Positions 1-8,754 of a stretch of DNA of 64,000 nucleotides are shown one piece after another; the stretch's first letter is position 1; every line of letters begins with the position of its first letter. The notes under the pieces were generated by a model. The model worked only from the letters and a program-made list of their open reading frames with translations, ran no database searches and was not told where the DNA came from. Origin of the DNA: JAEUOS01 sp965279115. Lineage in GTDB: Bacteria > Pseudomonadota > Gammaproteobacteria > Burkholderiales > JAEUOS01. The stretch is from NCBI GenBank assembly GCA_965279115.1, contig OZ257137.1, forward strand, positions 5,704,001 through 5,768,000, in the 5' to 3' direction. The translations under genes and the position numbers were made by a program.

Positions 1-558
1 CGTCGAGCCTTCGATATCGGCGGGCATGCGGAAGTTGTCGAGCTTCTTCAGGTTGCCGCTGGCATCGATGCCGAGTCCGGTTTCAGCCGCGGCGCGCGAC
101 AGCACGTTGGCATGCCAGGTCACCGAGCCGCCACCGCTGTGGCCGCCGACCATGGCCAGCACAGTCAGTTCATGGGCATTGTGGTTGCGGAAACCGCGCA
201 TGACGCCGGCCGGCACGGACACCACGTCGAGCGGTTCAATGCGCAGTTCCTCGCTGTCGTCGCCGATCAGCACCGTGAGCGGCCCGTTCATGGGAATGAA
301 CACCTCCGGCGTCTTGTGCGCGTGCAGGCCGGCCCCACCTCCGGGCGGGACCACGATGTAGGACACGGTGAAACCATGGTCGTCCGAGATCGGCGGCTGC
401 ATCGCCGGATTCTCGACCACCCCGCGGCCGATCACCTTGAGGTTTTTCTTGCGCCCTTCGGGCAGGAGCGAGTCGACAAATGCCAGGCCAAATGGCTTCA
501 AGTCCTTGAAGCGCGCAAGATGGTTCTTTTCGATCTTCTGCAACAGTTCGCTGGCCAT
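1..558 (-). CDS. cupin-domain protein, C-terminus cut by window edge
   Basis: The frame opens at an ATG (558-556) preceded by GGAGACA and runs off the left edge, so the 3' end is missing. The visible 186 residues form a single conserved-barrel cupin. The first cupin motif is clear: GLHAHKTPE, with two His and a Glu as metal ligands. In the second motif, VPAGVMRGFRNHN, the usual His is replaced by Arg. Substrate cannot be read from the sequence. It is divergent from, and looks paralogous to, the cupin at 781, which has the same Arg substitution. Enzymatic (dioxygenase-like) or sensor roles are both possible. Confidence 0.8.
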   Translation of the reverse strand, partial: MASELLQKIEKNHLARFKDLKPFGLAFVDSLLPEGRKKNLKVIGRGVVENPAMQPPISDDHGFTVSYIVVPPGGGAGLHAHKTPEVFIPMNGPLTVLIGDDSEELRIEPLDVVSVPAGVMRGFRNHNAHELTVLAMVGGHSGGGSVTWHANVLSRAAAETGLGIDASGNLKKLDNFRMPADIEGST

Positions 559-780
559 GTGTTGTCTCCTTTTGTTTGTGGTGCGGCAGGATTGCGGTTT
601 TCGCGTGTCGTCCGGATGCTTGTTCAACGACTGCGAGGCCCGCAAGTCTCGGCGCGGTTGACCAGATTGGCCGTTCATCCCCGTCGAAACTGGATGGTAT
701 CAAGCATTGGCCGCGCGGCGAGTCCGGGCAATCCGGGCATAATGGATTTGTCATCGACAAGTACATTCAGGGAGACAAAC

Positions 781-1362
781 ATGAAGACCAAAACCGTCAC
801 GCCGGAAGAATTCGAAAAATGCGTTGCGCGCTTCTCCAGGGTGGCGCCGCAGAAGCATGACGCGGCGGCGCAAAACGGCATTCCGGTGGAAGCCAGCGAG
901 ATGGTGGCTGCCAAGGAGATTCGCTACTACATGGGCCCGGCCGGTTCCAGCACCGCGGTGAGCGGCGGCACTTTGCCCGCGGTTGAAGGGTTTCCCGGCA
1001 TGTCGGTATACCTGGTGGCATGCCCGCCGGGCAACGGTCCGATGCTGCATGCCCACATGCACACCCTGGAAAGTTTCTTTTGTGTCGATGGCCGTTTCGA
1101 GATCACCTACGGCGACCGCGGCGAAAACGCCATCGTGCTCGAGCCGCGCGACATGGTGGCGGTGCCGCCGGGGGTGACGCGCAAGTTCAAGAACGTATCG
1201 GACCAGGACGCGCACTTGCTGGTGATGATCCAGGGCGACCCCAACCAGATGGGAGACATCCTCTATACGCCCGACATCGGCGAGGAGATCGTGCGTCGTT
1301 TCGGCCCCGCGGCCAAGGCCGGTTTCGAGAAGACCGGCATCGCCTTCACCGCGGGTGTGTGA
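781..1362 (+). CDS. cupin-domain protein
   Basis: 193 residues. The start at 781 follows GGGAGACAA at good ribosome-binding distance; longer in-frame extensions upstream are shadow sequence. The central cupin fold carries MLHAHMHTLE (His, His and Glu ligands) and VPPGVTRKFKNVS, where Arg stands in for the His of the second motif, as in the divergent cupin at 1-558. No signal peptide is visible, so it is probably cytoplasmic. It ends 19 bases before an alpha/beta hydrolase and is likely cotranscribed with it, which suggests a small catabolic pair. The substrate is unknown. Confidence 0.85.
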   Translation: MKTKTVTPEEFEKCVARFSRVAPQKHDAAAQNGIPVEASEMVAAKEIRYYMGPAGSSTAVSGGTLPAVEGFPGMSVYLVACPPGNGPMLHAHMHTLESFFCVDGRFEITYGDRGENAIVLEPRDMVAVPPGVTRKFKNVSDQDAHLLVMIQGDPNQMGDILYTPDIGEEIVRRFGPAAKAGFEKTGIAFTAGV

Positions 1363-1381
1363 GCGCGCAACGGAACATGAC

Positions 1382-2332
1382 ATGAGCGCAGGTGAGCGAC
1401 TGCCGGGCACACCGGACCCCATGCACCGCTGGAAGGGTGCTGGTGGCATCAGCATCGCCGGCGACGCGTGGGGCGACCCGCAGGGGCCGCTGGTGTTGCT
1501 CCAGCATGGCGGCGGCCAGACCCGCCACGCCTGGAAGGGTGCAGGCGAATTGCTGGGTGCGGCCGGCTACTGCGCGATAGCGTTCGACGCGCGCGGCCAC
1601 GGCGACTCCGACTGGGCGCCGGATGGCCTGTATGGACAGGACATCATGGTGCGGGACCTCCAATGCGTGATCGCAGCCCTCGGCGGCCGGCGCCCGGTAC
1701 TGGTGGGTGCTTCGATGGGCGGCGGCACCAGCCTGGTGGCTGCCGGCGAGGACCATGTCGACGCCACCGCGCTTGTGATGGTGGACGTAGGGCCGCGCAT
1801 CGAACCCGAAGGCGTGGACAAGATCGGCGCTTTCATGAGCCTGGAACCGGATGGCTTCGACAGTCTCGAGGACGTCGCCGATGCCATCGCCAGCTACCAG
1901 CCACACCGCACCCGGCCGGCAAATCTCGCAGGGCTGGCGAAGAACGTTCGCCTGGCCGCCAACGGCAAGTATCGCTGGCACTGGGACCCGCGCTTTCGGC
2001 CCGCACGCCATGATCTCCTGAAGCGGCGCGATCGGCTCGAAGCCTGCGCCCGCAGTCTTTCCTTGCCCACGCTATTGGTGCGCGGCGGACTGTCCGACGT
2101 GTTGAGCGAGGAGGGCGCGCAGGAGTTTTTGAAGCTGTGCCCGCATAGCGAATATGTCAACGTAAGCGGGGCGGGGCACATGGTGGCGGGGGACCGCAAC
2201 GACCATTTCGCCAGTGCCGTGATCGAGTTTCTGCGCCGGGCGGTGCCGGTGGGCGGGACGCCGCTGAAGCCGGCCCATGTGCCGCAGCCGCGTCATCTCG
2301 GGCCGCCAGGGGATGTGCAGGATGTTCCGTGA
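1382..2332 (+). CDS. alpha/beta hydrolase
   Basis: 316 residues from the ATG at 1382; an in-frame start at 1355 would overlap the cupin. The fold signature is complete: an HGGG oxyanion-hole segment, FDARGHGDSDW, the nucleophile elbow GASMG (GxSxG), an Asp region near LSDV and the catalytic His in GAGHMV. This matches the haloperoxidase/esterase-like branch of the superfamily; the substrate cannot be inferred. The last 25 residues or so (Pro- and Gly-rich, after VIEFLRRAV) extend past the usual end of the family and look non-native. It follows the cupin by 19 bases. Confidence 0.85.
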   Translation: MSAGERLPGTPDPMHRWKGAGGISIAGDAWGDPQGPLVLLQHGGGQTRHAWKGAGELLGAAGYCAIAFDARGHGDSDWAPDGLYGQDIMVRDLQCVIAALGGRRPVLVGASMGGGTSLVAAGEDHVDATALVMVDVGPRIEPEGVDKIGAFMSLEPDGFDSLEDVADAIASYQPHRTRPANLAGLAKNVRLAANGKYRWHWDPRFRPARHDLLKRRDRLEACARSLSLPTLLVRGGLSDVLSEEGAQEFLKLCPHSEYVNVSGAGHMVAGDRNDHFASAVIEFLRRAVPVGGTPLKPAHVPQPRHLGPPGDVQDVP

Positions 2333-2447
2333 CTTGCTGATGTCGACCCGGCCCGTCGCGGTGTTCGGCTCGCCCGACAAGGCGACCTTGCAGTTGACCG
2401 GATGGTAGCCGGGCATCGCCTTCACTGACGCAGCGATCGAACTTGGC

Positions 2448-3014
2448 ATGGACGTGAACAATTCCTCTCGGGCGCCTTCGGAACGCGTGATGTTCAAGTT
2501 GGGGTTCCGCCAGAGGCTCTTGTACAACCTGCGTCAGGGCGCCGACATGTTTGGCGGGCTGCCGGCCGGCGTGGTTGTCCTGCTGGTCATCAATTTCGCC
2601 GTCGGACCGCCGTCAGGGGACGTCATGGCTGCCGTGATTGACGCCATGGAAGTGATCGCGGTGGCAGCGCTTTGCCTCGCGGCTTTACTTTTGGTCGCAT
2701 CGGCCATTTCAGAATCCACCGGCAGGGTGATCGTCGACGCTGATGGCATTGAAGCGTCGGATTGGGTGGTTGCCGCCAGGCATCTCAAATGGGCGGAAAT
2801 CCGCGAGGTGCGCAAGGCACGGATCGGCAAACTCGACGTGCTGCAATTGTCCACGCCGGGAAACAGGGGCACGGTGAACATTGCCTACAAGATGCTGCCA
2901 GCATCGTTTGCAGGGGTTGTTGCAACACACGCCGGCACGGCCCATCCCTTGGCAGCAGCCCTCAAATGGATGCGTGAGGCGGATACGCCCCGATTGTCGC
3001 GAAGGGCAGGTTAG
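2448..3014 (+). CDS. small membrane protein, function unknown
   Basis: 188 residues. I do not recognise the family. Two hydrophobic segments, about residues 36-52 and 65-86, are followed by a soluble part with short beta-strand-like stretches resembling bacterial PH-like domains (about 95-150). The start is uncertain: ATG 2448 has no clear ribosome binding site, while ATG 2490, preceded by GGAACG, is an alternative that would remove 14 residues. The stop TAG overlaps the stop of the convergent protease gene by four bases (3011-3014), which supports both reading frames. Confidence 0.6.
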   Translation: MDVNNSSRAPSERVMFKLGFRQRLLYNLRQGADMFGGLPAGVVVLLVINFAVGPPSGDVMAAVIDAMEVIAVAALCLAALLLVASAISESTGRVIVDADGIEASDWVVAARHLKWAEIREVRKARIGKLDVLQLSTPGNRGTVNIAYKMLPASFAGVVATHAGTAHPLAAALKWMREADTPRLSRRAG

Positions 3015-4054
3015 CGCGCGACTTCCAGCGCACGTGCGCATTGCGACCAGACGGTCCTGTCCATCTCCCATCCTTGACGTTCGGCGTAGTTCGCCAGTTC
3101 CATGTAACGCTTGCGCGGATCCAGGCGCATGCGCCACCAAACCTTGGCATCGCACTCCGGGCAAAAGGCCAGCGGCACCGCATCGCTCTCGCGCAACGAG
3201 TTGGCTCCGTTCATGCAGCATTCATAGGTCGTGCAATGCCAGATGCCGAGCATGTGGCCTATTTCGTGAAAGGCCACGCTGGCGGCCCGTCGCAGCAGGA
3301 GCGCACGCGGCGTCCGTGCGTCGGCCAAGCGGGCGAGCGACCATACACCGACGCGGTCCACCAGGCTGGCCATGCCGAACACATAGTTCCAGCCTTCTCC
3401 CGGCGTGAGATCGCGCGGCGTCATCGCCAGCAGGGCCGCTGCCTGGGTCGGCACGCGCGGCGTGAGCGCGGCGAGCAGCGGCTGGGTAAGCAACTGACGG
3501 CCGTTCTGTCCCTGAGGGCTGTATTCGGGCGCATCGGGTGGCAGCGCTTCGACCGGTAGCATCTGCACCGCGCCACCGTAAAACAGGCCGGCCAGCTCGC
3601 CCACGTCGTGCACGAGGGCGAGGAGGCGGGCATCGTAGTCGCCCCACGGCAGCACCTGGATTGCGTTGTGTGCGGGACGGGTCGCGCGGGAATACTGGCG
3701 CAGATAGGCGTTGAAGGTCTGGCCGGGTTCTTCGTAGACGTATAGCCACTCGCCGAAGCGCGCGGCATGCTTGCGCGTAAAGACCGGCCGGATGGCGTCG
3801 GCAGCGCTCCGGCAGGCGCGAACCTCGTCCTCGCCATCGAATGCGGTGGGAAGCCACACCTGCATGGCGATGGTGTCGCGCAGTTCGCGCCGGTAGTTCC
3901 ATGAGACCGCACCTGCACCCGCCAACGCGAGCAGGCCGCCTATAACCGAAAAAGCCTGGCGACGCGAGAATGGCAACGGTGCCCGGGCGGCGCGCAGCAG
4001 ACGGTTGAAAGCGCCTTGCGGGGCATGGTCGAGTCCACCTTTATCGGGATTCAT
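3011..4054 (-). CDS. archaemetzincin-like zinc metalloprotease, membrane anchored
   Basis: 347 residues from ATG 4054; the frame stays open upstream but that part is antisense to dctM. The signature is HEIGHMLGIWHC (263-274) followed by TTYECCM and, about 16 residues later, CPEC. This closely fits the archaemetzincin pattern: a HExxH zinc site with a third His or related ligand and a second, four-Cys zinc site. A hydrophobic segment at about 34-50 behind basic residues suggests an N-terminal anchor, with the catalytic part outside the cytoplasm. Archaemetzincins are usually about 180 residues, so the 200 residues before the active site are extra. The family's physiological substrates are poorly known. 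Confidence 0.75.
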   Translation of the reverse strand: MNPDKGGLDHAPQGAFNRLLRAARAPLPFSRRQAFSVIGGLLALAGAGAVSWNYRRELRDTIAMQVWLPTAFDGEDEVRACRSAADAIRPVFTRKHAARFGEWLYVYEEPGQTFNAYLRQYSRATRPAHNAIQVLPWGDYDARLLALVHDVGELAGLFYGGAVQMLPVEALPPDAPEYSPQGQNGRQLLTQPLLAALTPRVPTQAAALLAMTPRDLTPGEGWNYVFGMASLVDRVGVWSLARLADARTPRALLLRRAASVAFHEIGHMLGIWHCTTYECCMNGANSLRESDAVPLAFCPECDAKVWWRMRLDPRKRYMELANYAERQGWEMDRTVWSQCARALEVAR

Positions 4055-4105
4055 CCATTGATCCTGTCGAAGCACCTGGAACCAGCCGTGCAGGATACGC
4101 GCCGG

Positions 4106-4273
4106 GTGGCAACGTTCTGTCCGGTCCAGGCCGCCGCGAAGGCGAAGGGCGTGGGCGTTGTGGTGTTCGAGGCGGTTTCGCCACCGCAGATCGACGCTGC
4201 CTTCGCGGCCAAGGCGCCGGGCCTGACCTTTCCGCCGTCGGTGCTGGTGCAGGCGACCAAGGTGATCGAGTAG
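4106..4273 (+). pseudogene. relic of an ABC_sub_bind-type periplasmic binding protein
   Basis: A 55-codon stretch ends in PPSVLVQATKVIE and a stop. This resembles the C-terminus of the ABC_sub_bind family (PF04392; ends like LPPSLLxRADxVIE). Upstream lies a segment resembling the middle of the same family (AAAKAKGVGVVV, then PPQIDAAFAAK). The two pieces are joined directly, so well over 100 residues are missing between them and the N-terminus is absent. No start or ribosome binding site suits it. It overlaps nothing real except the 5' flank of the protease. The call rests on remembered family patterns and needs a profile search. Confidence 0.5.
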
Positions 4274-4281
4274 CAGCTGTG

Positions 4282-5598
4282 CTACTTGCCCTTGGGAGCG
4301 CCCATCACGGTGTCCGGCAACCAGGTCACGGTGGCCGGAAACACCGTGATGATGGCAATGCACAGGACCAGGCAGGCGAAAAACGGCAGCGAGGCCCGGG
4401 CGATGACGTTGCTGTCGCGCCCGGTCATGCTTTGCAGCACGAAAAGGTTGAACCCGACCGGCGGGGTGACCTCGGCGATCTCGACCAGCAGCACGATGAA
4501 GATGCCGAACCACACCAGGTCGAACCCCGCCCTCTGGATCATCGGCAGCACCACCGCAGCGGTGAGCACGATCATCGAGGTGCCGTCGAGTGCGGTGCCG
4601 AGGATGATGTAGAGCAGCGCCAGCATGCCGATCAGCGCGTAGGGCGATAGGTTGAGGCTGGCGACCCAGTCCGCCAGCGCGATCGGAATTCCGGTGAAGG
4701 CCATGGTCATGGTCAGGAAGGCCGCACCGGCCAAAATGAACATGATCATGCCCGACACCCGCGTCGCGCCCAGCAGGCTGTCCATGAAGGTGCGCCAGGT
4801 GAGGGAACCATCGCGCCACGCGATCAGCAGCGACCCAAGCACACCATAGGCGGCGCATTCGGTGGCGGTGGCATAGCCGGCGGCCAGCACCCAGACGATG
4901 AAGATGATCAGGAGCGTGCACGGAATCAGGCCGCGCGACAGGCGCAGCTTTTCACGCAGGCTGGTCGATGGTCCGGGCGGCGGGGTTTTTTCGGGATTGA
5001 GCAGTGCCCAGGCCACGATGTAGGCGGAAAACAGCGCCATCAGGATGAACCCCGGGATGAAGCCGGCGAGGAAAATGCGGATGATCGAAGCCTCGGCCGC
5101 CACCGCGTACACCACCATGGTGATCGAGGGCGGGATCAGGATGCCCAGGGTGCCGGCGGTGGCCAGGCTGCCCAGCGCGGTCTTTTCGTCGTAGCCGCGC
5201 TTGAGCAACTCCGGCAATGCCACCTTGCTGATGGTCGCGCAGGTGGCCGCCGATGAGCCGGACACCGAGCCGAAAATGCCGCAGCCGAGGATGTTCACAT
5301 GCATCAGGCGGCCGGGAATCCGTCTTACCCAGGGCGCCAAGCCTTCGAACATCTGTTGCGATAGACGGGTGCGGAACAGGATTTCGCCCATCCAGATGAA
5401 CAGCGGCAGGGCGGCCAGGGTCCACGACGCCGACGATCCCCAGAATGCGGTGAAGAGGTTGGGCCCGGGCGCCTTGGCGCTGAAGAAGGCCAGCCCGACC
5501 CAGCCGACGATGGCGAGCGTCATCGCGATCCACACGCCACCCGAGAGGAACAGCAGCATCACCACCAGCAACAGGGCGCCTATCGCCACCAGACTCAT
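4282..5598 (-). CDS. dctM: TRAP transporter large permease, DctM family
   Basis: 438 residues from ATG 5598, which follows GGAGGACGC and overlaps the dctQ stop as ATGA. About 12 hydrophobic segments fill the protein. Typical DctM stretches are present: GSVSGSSAATCATISKVALPE, TAGTLGILIPPSI and, near the end, EVTPPVGFNLFVLQ. This is the subunit that drives sodium- or proton-coupled uptake of the ligand delivered by DctP. It is the last gene of the operon 7777-4282 and stops 8 bases from an ABC-binding-protein relic. The substrate is not evident. Confidence 0.95.
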   Translation of the reverse strand: MSLVAIGALLLVVMLLFLSGGVWIAMTLAIVGWVGLAFFSAKAPGPNLFTAFWGSSASWTLAALPLFIWMGEILFRTRLSQQMFEGLAPWVRRIPGRLMHVNILGCGIFGSVSGSSAATCATISKVALPELLKRGYDEKTALGSLATAGTLGILIPPSITMVVYAVAAEASIIRIFLAGFIPGFILMALFSAYIVAWALLNPEKTPPPGPSTSLREKLRLSRGLIPCTLLIIFIVWVLAAGYATATECAAYGVLGSLLIAWRDGSLTWRTFMDSLLGATRVSGMIMFILAGAAFLTMTMAFTGIPIALADWVASLNLSPYALIGMLALLYIILGTALDGTSMIVLTAAVVLPMIQRAGFDLVWFGIFIVLLVEIAEVTPPVGFNLFVLQSMTGRDSNVIARASLPFFACLVLCIAIITVFPATVTWLPDTVMGAPKGK

Positions 5599-6131
5599 GC
5601 GTCCTCCGAAAAGTCGCCACGCGCGTGGCGTGCCTCGACTTCCAGCTGGTAGGTCGGCACCCGGCCGATCAGCACCAGGACGAGTTCGTCGACCACGGCT
5701 ACCGCCAGGAACACGGCGCCGAGTGGCAGGCTCAATTGCGGGATCCACATCGGCAGCACGATCAGGCCGTTGGCCATGTCGCCCAGGCGCCAGGTGTCGT
5801 AGGTCGAGACCACCGACCACCACGCCAGGTAAATTGAAAAGGCGCTGGCGCAGGCGAGCGAGACGGCTTCGGCCACGCGCCGGGCGCGCGGGCCGAGGCG
5901 CTCCAGCAAGAGGGTCACACGCACCAGATCGCCGCGCTTGAAGGCGTTGGCGAGCACCAGGTAGGCCGCTGCCGCGCAGAACCAGCCGACCACATCGTCG
6001 GTGCCGCCGGTGCGGACGCCGAATTCACGCAACACCGATTGCAGGATCATCACCGCGAAGATGGCGAAAATGAAGAACGCGGCGAGATAGGCGGCCGCCA
6101 GGTGCATGGCGTCGAGCGCGCGGCGCAGCAT
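5595..6131 (-). CDS. dctQ: TRAP transporter small permease, DctQ family
   Basis: 178 residues from ATG 6131, which shares one base with the stop of the PLP-enzyme gene. Four hydrophobic segments (about 12-34, 50-66, 87-108, 129-150) and the short loop pattern match DctQ. The in-frame open stretch upstream of this start is antisense to nothing but reads inside the preceding gene, so the coupled start is preferred. It pairs with the adjacent DctM to form the membrane part of the transporter. Confidence 0.9.
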   Translation of the reverse strand: MLRRALDAMHLAAAYLAAFFIFAIFAVMILQSVLREFGVRTGGTDDVVGWFCAAAAYLVLANAFKRGDLVRVTLLLERLGPRARRVAEAVSLACASAFSIYLAWWSVVSTYDTWRLGDMANGLIVLPMWIPQLSLPLGAVFLAVAVVDELVLVLIGRVPTYQLEVEARHARGDFSEDA

Positions 6132-7336
6132 CAGAGCACCCGGTCGAGCACGGTGATCAGGCGGTCCACTTCGTCCAGGCTGTTGTAGTGCGCCATCGAA
6201 ACCCGCACCACGCCGTTGGGTTCGCGCAAGCCCAGCGCGGCGACCAGCGCCGGGCTGTAGAAATCGCCGTAGCGGATGCCGATGCCGGCGGCGTCGCAAT
6301 GCGGCGGTATCGTCGCCGAATCATGGCCGTGTGCCTTGAAGGCCACGGTGGCGACGCGCCGTTCGCGGTGCGCCGTGCTCTCACCGGCGATGCGCACGCC
6401 CCGGCGCGTATGCAGGAAATCCAGCAAGCGGGCCGCCAGCGTCTCTTCATGCAGGGCGATGCGTTCGTAGGCCAGACCGAGCGGGTCGGCGCCGCCGGAG
6501 CCAAGTTCCTCGAGATAGTCGACCGCGCCGGCCGCGCCCCAGGCGAGCTCGAAATTGAAGTTGCCCGGCTGCATCTTGTAAGGCAGGTCGGCCGGGTCGA
6601 CACAGTCGTGGTTGATGCAGGGAAGGGCCGCCAGGGCGGCGCGCTTGCCGTAGAGCAGGCCGATGTGGGGGCCGAACACCTTGTAGAGGCTCAATACGTA
6701 AAAGTCCGCATCCAGTGCGCGTACGTCGACACGCCGGTGCGGCGCGTAGGCCACGCCGTCTATGCAGACCTGCGCACCATGGGCGTGCGCAAGATCGACA
6801 ATGGGGCGCGCATCGTGGATGCTCCCCAGCACATTGGTGCAATGTGTGAAACACACCAGGCGGGTCCGGGGGGTCATCAGGGCTTCGAGCGCCGCGGGCT
6901 CAAGGCGCAAGGTGTCGCGATCGATGGCCCAGGTATCGAGATGCACGCCCTGGCGTTCGAGGCGGCGCCAGGGTCCGATATTGGCCGCATGGTCGGCTTC
7001 GGTCACCACCACCCGGTCGCCCGGCGCAAGTGACATGCCGAATGCGCTCGCCAGGTTGAACATCAGTTGGGTGGACGAAGACCCGAGCACGATCTCGGAC
7101 GGGTCCGCCGCGTTCACCAGCCGCCCCAGGGTGGCATTGGCGGACGCCACCCGCGTGCCGGAAAGCACCGAACGGCCGTAGCTGGCGCCGAGTTGGACAT
7201 TGCTCGACACCAGATAGTCGGCCACCCGCGCGGCGACGCTACCGAGCACCTGGGAGCCGCCGGCGTTGTCGAAAAACACGGTGTCGCCGTTCAGCGCAGG
7301 AAACGCGGCCCGCACGGCGGCCAGGTCAAGTGTCAT
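6131..7336 (-). CDS. class V aminotransferase / cysteine-desulfurase-like PLP enzyme
   Basis: 401 residues, fold type I. FFDNAGGSQV at the N-terminus, an EADHAANIGPW segment and the lysine K219 in SLYKVFGPH (PLP Schiff base) match the cysteine-desulfurase-like subfamily of class V aminotransferases. It is not IscS or SufS: no scaffold genes are nearby and the C-terminal active-site Cys loop is not obvious. It sits inside a TRAP transport operon, so it more likely acts on an imported amino or sulfur compound. Possible reactions include C-S lyase, desulfurase or epimerase-type chemistry; which one cannot be decided. Confidence 0.85.
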   Translation of the reverse strand: MTLDLAAVRAAFPALNGDTVFFDNAGGSQVLGSVAARVADYLVSSNVQLGASYGRSVLSGTRVASANATLGRLVNAADPSEIVLGSSSTQLMFNLASAFGMSLAPGDRVVVTEADHAANIGPWRRLERQGVHLDTWAIDRDTLRLEPAALEALMTPRTRLVCFTHCTNVLGSIHDARPIVDLAHAHGAQVCIDGVAYAPHRRVDVRALDADFYVLSLYKVFGPHIGLLYGKRAALAALPCINHDCVDPADLPYKMQPGNFNFELAWGAAGAVDYLEELGSGGADPLGLAYERIALHEETLAARLLDFLHTRRGVRIAGESTAHRERRVATVAFKAHGHDSATIPPHCDAAGIGIRYGDFYSPALVAALGLREPNGVVRVSMAHYNSLDEVDRLITVLDRVL

Positions 7337-7354
7337 CAGGGAACCCGTCAGGCT

Positions 7355-7777
7355 TCAGGCCGCGCGCGGGGGCGTCGGCCATTCAGGGCTCATGAAACGC
7401 TGGATCTCGAGCAGGTAGCCGTCCGGATCGCGGAAGAAGCAGTTGTAGATCTTGTAGGTGGTGTTTTCGGCGGGGGCCTTTTCAAATGCCACCCCCTTGG
7501 CCAGCAGGTGCCGGTACCACGCATCGACTTCCTGGGTGACAAAGGTGAAGATCAGGCCAAGCGGCGCGCGGTCCGGCAGGGGCGGTTGCTGCACCGACGA
7601 GGATTTGCAAACGCCGAGGAAGGCATCGCCCGGGCCAACCCGGTAGATGCGCGCCAGGCCCTGGTCGAGCACCAGCGGCAACTCCAGGGTTTCGCCGTAG
7701 AAGCGGTAACTCACCTCGGTGTCACGCACGTACAGGAACGTGACCTGCTGCTCGAAGGGCGGCGGACGCGTGCTCAT
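7355..7777 (-). CDS. VOC-superfamily (glyoxalase/bleomycin-resistance) protein
   Basis: 140 residues from ATG 7777, which overlaps the dctP stop as ATGA. It shows the paired beta-alpha-beta-beta-beta modules of the vicinal oxygen chelate fold: TFLYVRDTEVSYRFYGETL in the first half and FFRDPDGYLLEIQRF at the end, whose Glu is a typical metal ligand. VOC proteins include dioxygenases, isomerases, lyases and binding proteins, so the activity is open. Tight coupling to dctP, the PLP enzyme and dctQM suggests a part in breakdown of the imported compound. Confidence 0.85.
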   Translation of the reverse strand: MSTRPPPFEQQVTFLYVRDTEVSYRFYGETLELPLVLDQGLARIYRVGPGDAFLGVCKSSSVQQPPLPDRAPLGLIFTFVTQEVDAWYRHLLAKGVAFEKAPAENTTYKIYNCFFRDPDGYLLEIQRFMSPEWPTPPRAA

Positions 7778-8754
7778 CGCTTGAGCGCCTTGAGCGCCGC
7801 TTCCCCGTCGGCGCCAGCACGCTTGAGCCATTCGTCGGTGAGTTTTGCGCCGACCTCGCGCAGGCCGGCCACCAGCGCAGGGCTGCCCGGCTCGACGCTC
7901 ATGCCGCGGTTTTTCAGGACCGCCGAGGTCTCGTCCGCGCTGGTGGCGGCGAGCGCCCAGCCGCGCGTCTCGGCGCGCGCGGCGGCATCGGTGATGACCT
8001 TCTGCAGGTCCGCCGGCAGCGCCTTGAAGGCGCGCTCGTTGACCATGGTCACGCTCTTGTTGTGCATGGCGCGGATGTCATAGAAATATTTCGAGTAGTC
8101 CCAGGCCTGGGTATCGACGCCGGTGGAGCCCGAGGTGATCATCACCGAGGCGATACCGGTGGTGAACGCCATCGGGATTTCGGGGGCCTGCACCGTGGTG
8201 GGGGTGGCGCCGAGCAATTCGGCGAAGCGCGAGGTGGTCGGGCTGTAGGTACGGAAGCGCAGGCCCTTGAAGTCCGCCACGGCGCCCAACGGCGTCTTGC
8301 TGTAGATCGCCTGGCCCGGCCACACCACATAGTAGAGCGGCAGCACACCCTGGCGCGTCAGGCGCCGGTCGATGTAGGACTTGGTCGCGTCGTACAGGCG
8401 TTTGGCGCCATCGAACCCCTGCACCACGAATGGAATGCCGTCGATTTCAAAAAACGGGTCTTCGTTGCCATAGGCGCCCAGGAGGATGTCGCCCAACTGC
8501 GCCTGGCCGGTGGCCACCGCGCGCTTGATTTCCGGCATCTTGAACAGCGAGGCGTTGCTGTGCAGGGTGATGACCAGTTGGCCCTTTGAGTCGCGCTGCA
8601 CTTCCTCGGCGAATTGGCGGGCGTTCTTGGTGTGGTAATTCGATTCAGGGAAGGGGGTGGCCATGTCCCATTTGGTCTGGGCGATAGCGGTTGTGGCCAG
8701 CGTCAGGCCCGACAACAGCAGAACGGTGGCAATGCATGTGCGCGACGGGAACAT
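7774..8754 (-). CDS. dctP: TRAP transporter substrate-binding protein, DctP family
   Basis: 326 residues from ATG 8754. Residues 1-25 form a signal peptide (hydrophobic core ending in TTAIAQ). The mature part starts with the DctP-like phrase ATPFPESNYHTKNARQFAEEV and contains the conserved segment around RFRTYSP (the Arg that usually salt-bridges a carboxylate ligand), so an organic acid is the likely ligand. It is the first gene of the operon dctP-VOC-PLP enzyme-dctQ-dctM and is divergent from an oxygenase gene across 247 bp. Within that gap an imperfect dyad, ATGCC at 8924 and GGCAT at 8944, is the only operator-like structure I see. Confidence 0.92.
   Translation of the reverse strand: MFPSRTCIATVLLLSGLTLATTAIAQTKWDMATPFPESNYHTKNARQFAEEVQRDSKGQLVITLHSNASLFKMPEIKRAVATGQAQLGDILLGAYGNEDPFFEIDGIPFVVQGFDGAKRLYDATKSYIDRRLTRQGVLPLYYVVWPGQAIYSKTPLGAVADFKGLRFRTYSPTTSRFAELLGATPTTVQAPEIPMAFTTGIASVMITSGSTGVDTQAWDYSKYFYDIRAMHNKSVTMVNERAFKALPADLQKVITDAAARAETRGWALAATSADETSAVLKNRGMSVEPGSPALVAGLREVGAKLTDEWLKRAGADGEAALKALKR

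Noticed and set aside
2072..2527. Leftward 151-codon frame across the hydrolase end and the 2333-2447 gap
   Set aside because: The stretch over the gap reads somewhat like protein, but most of the frame is antisense to the hydrolase, there is no ribosome binding site, and I cannot tie it to a family.
6131..7336. Iron-sulfur cluster desulfurase IscS/SufS
   Set aside because: No scaffold genes are nearby, the catalytic Cys loop is not evident, and the gene is embedded in a TRAP transport operon.
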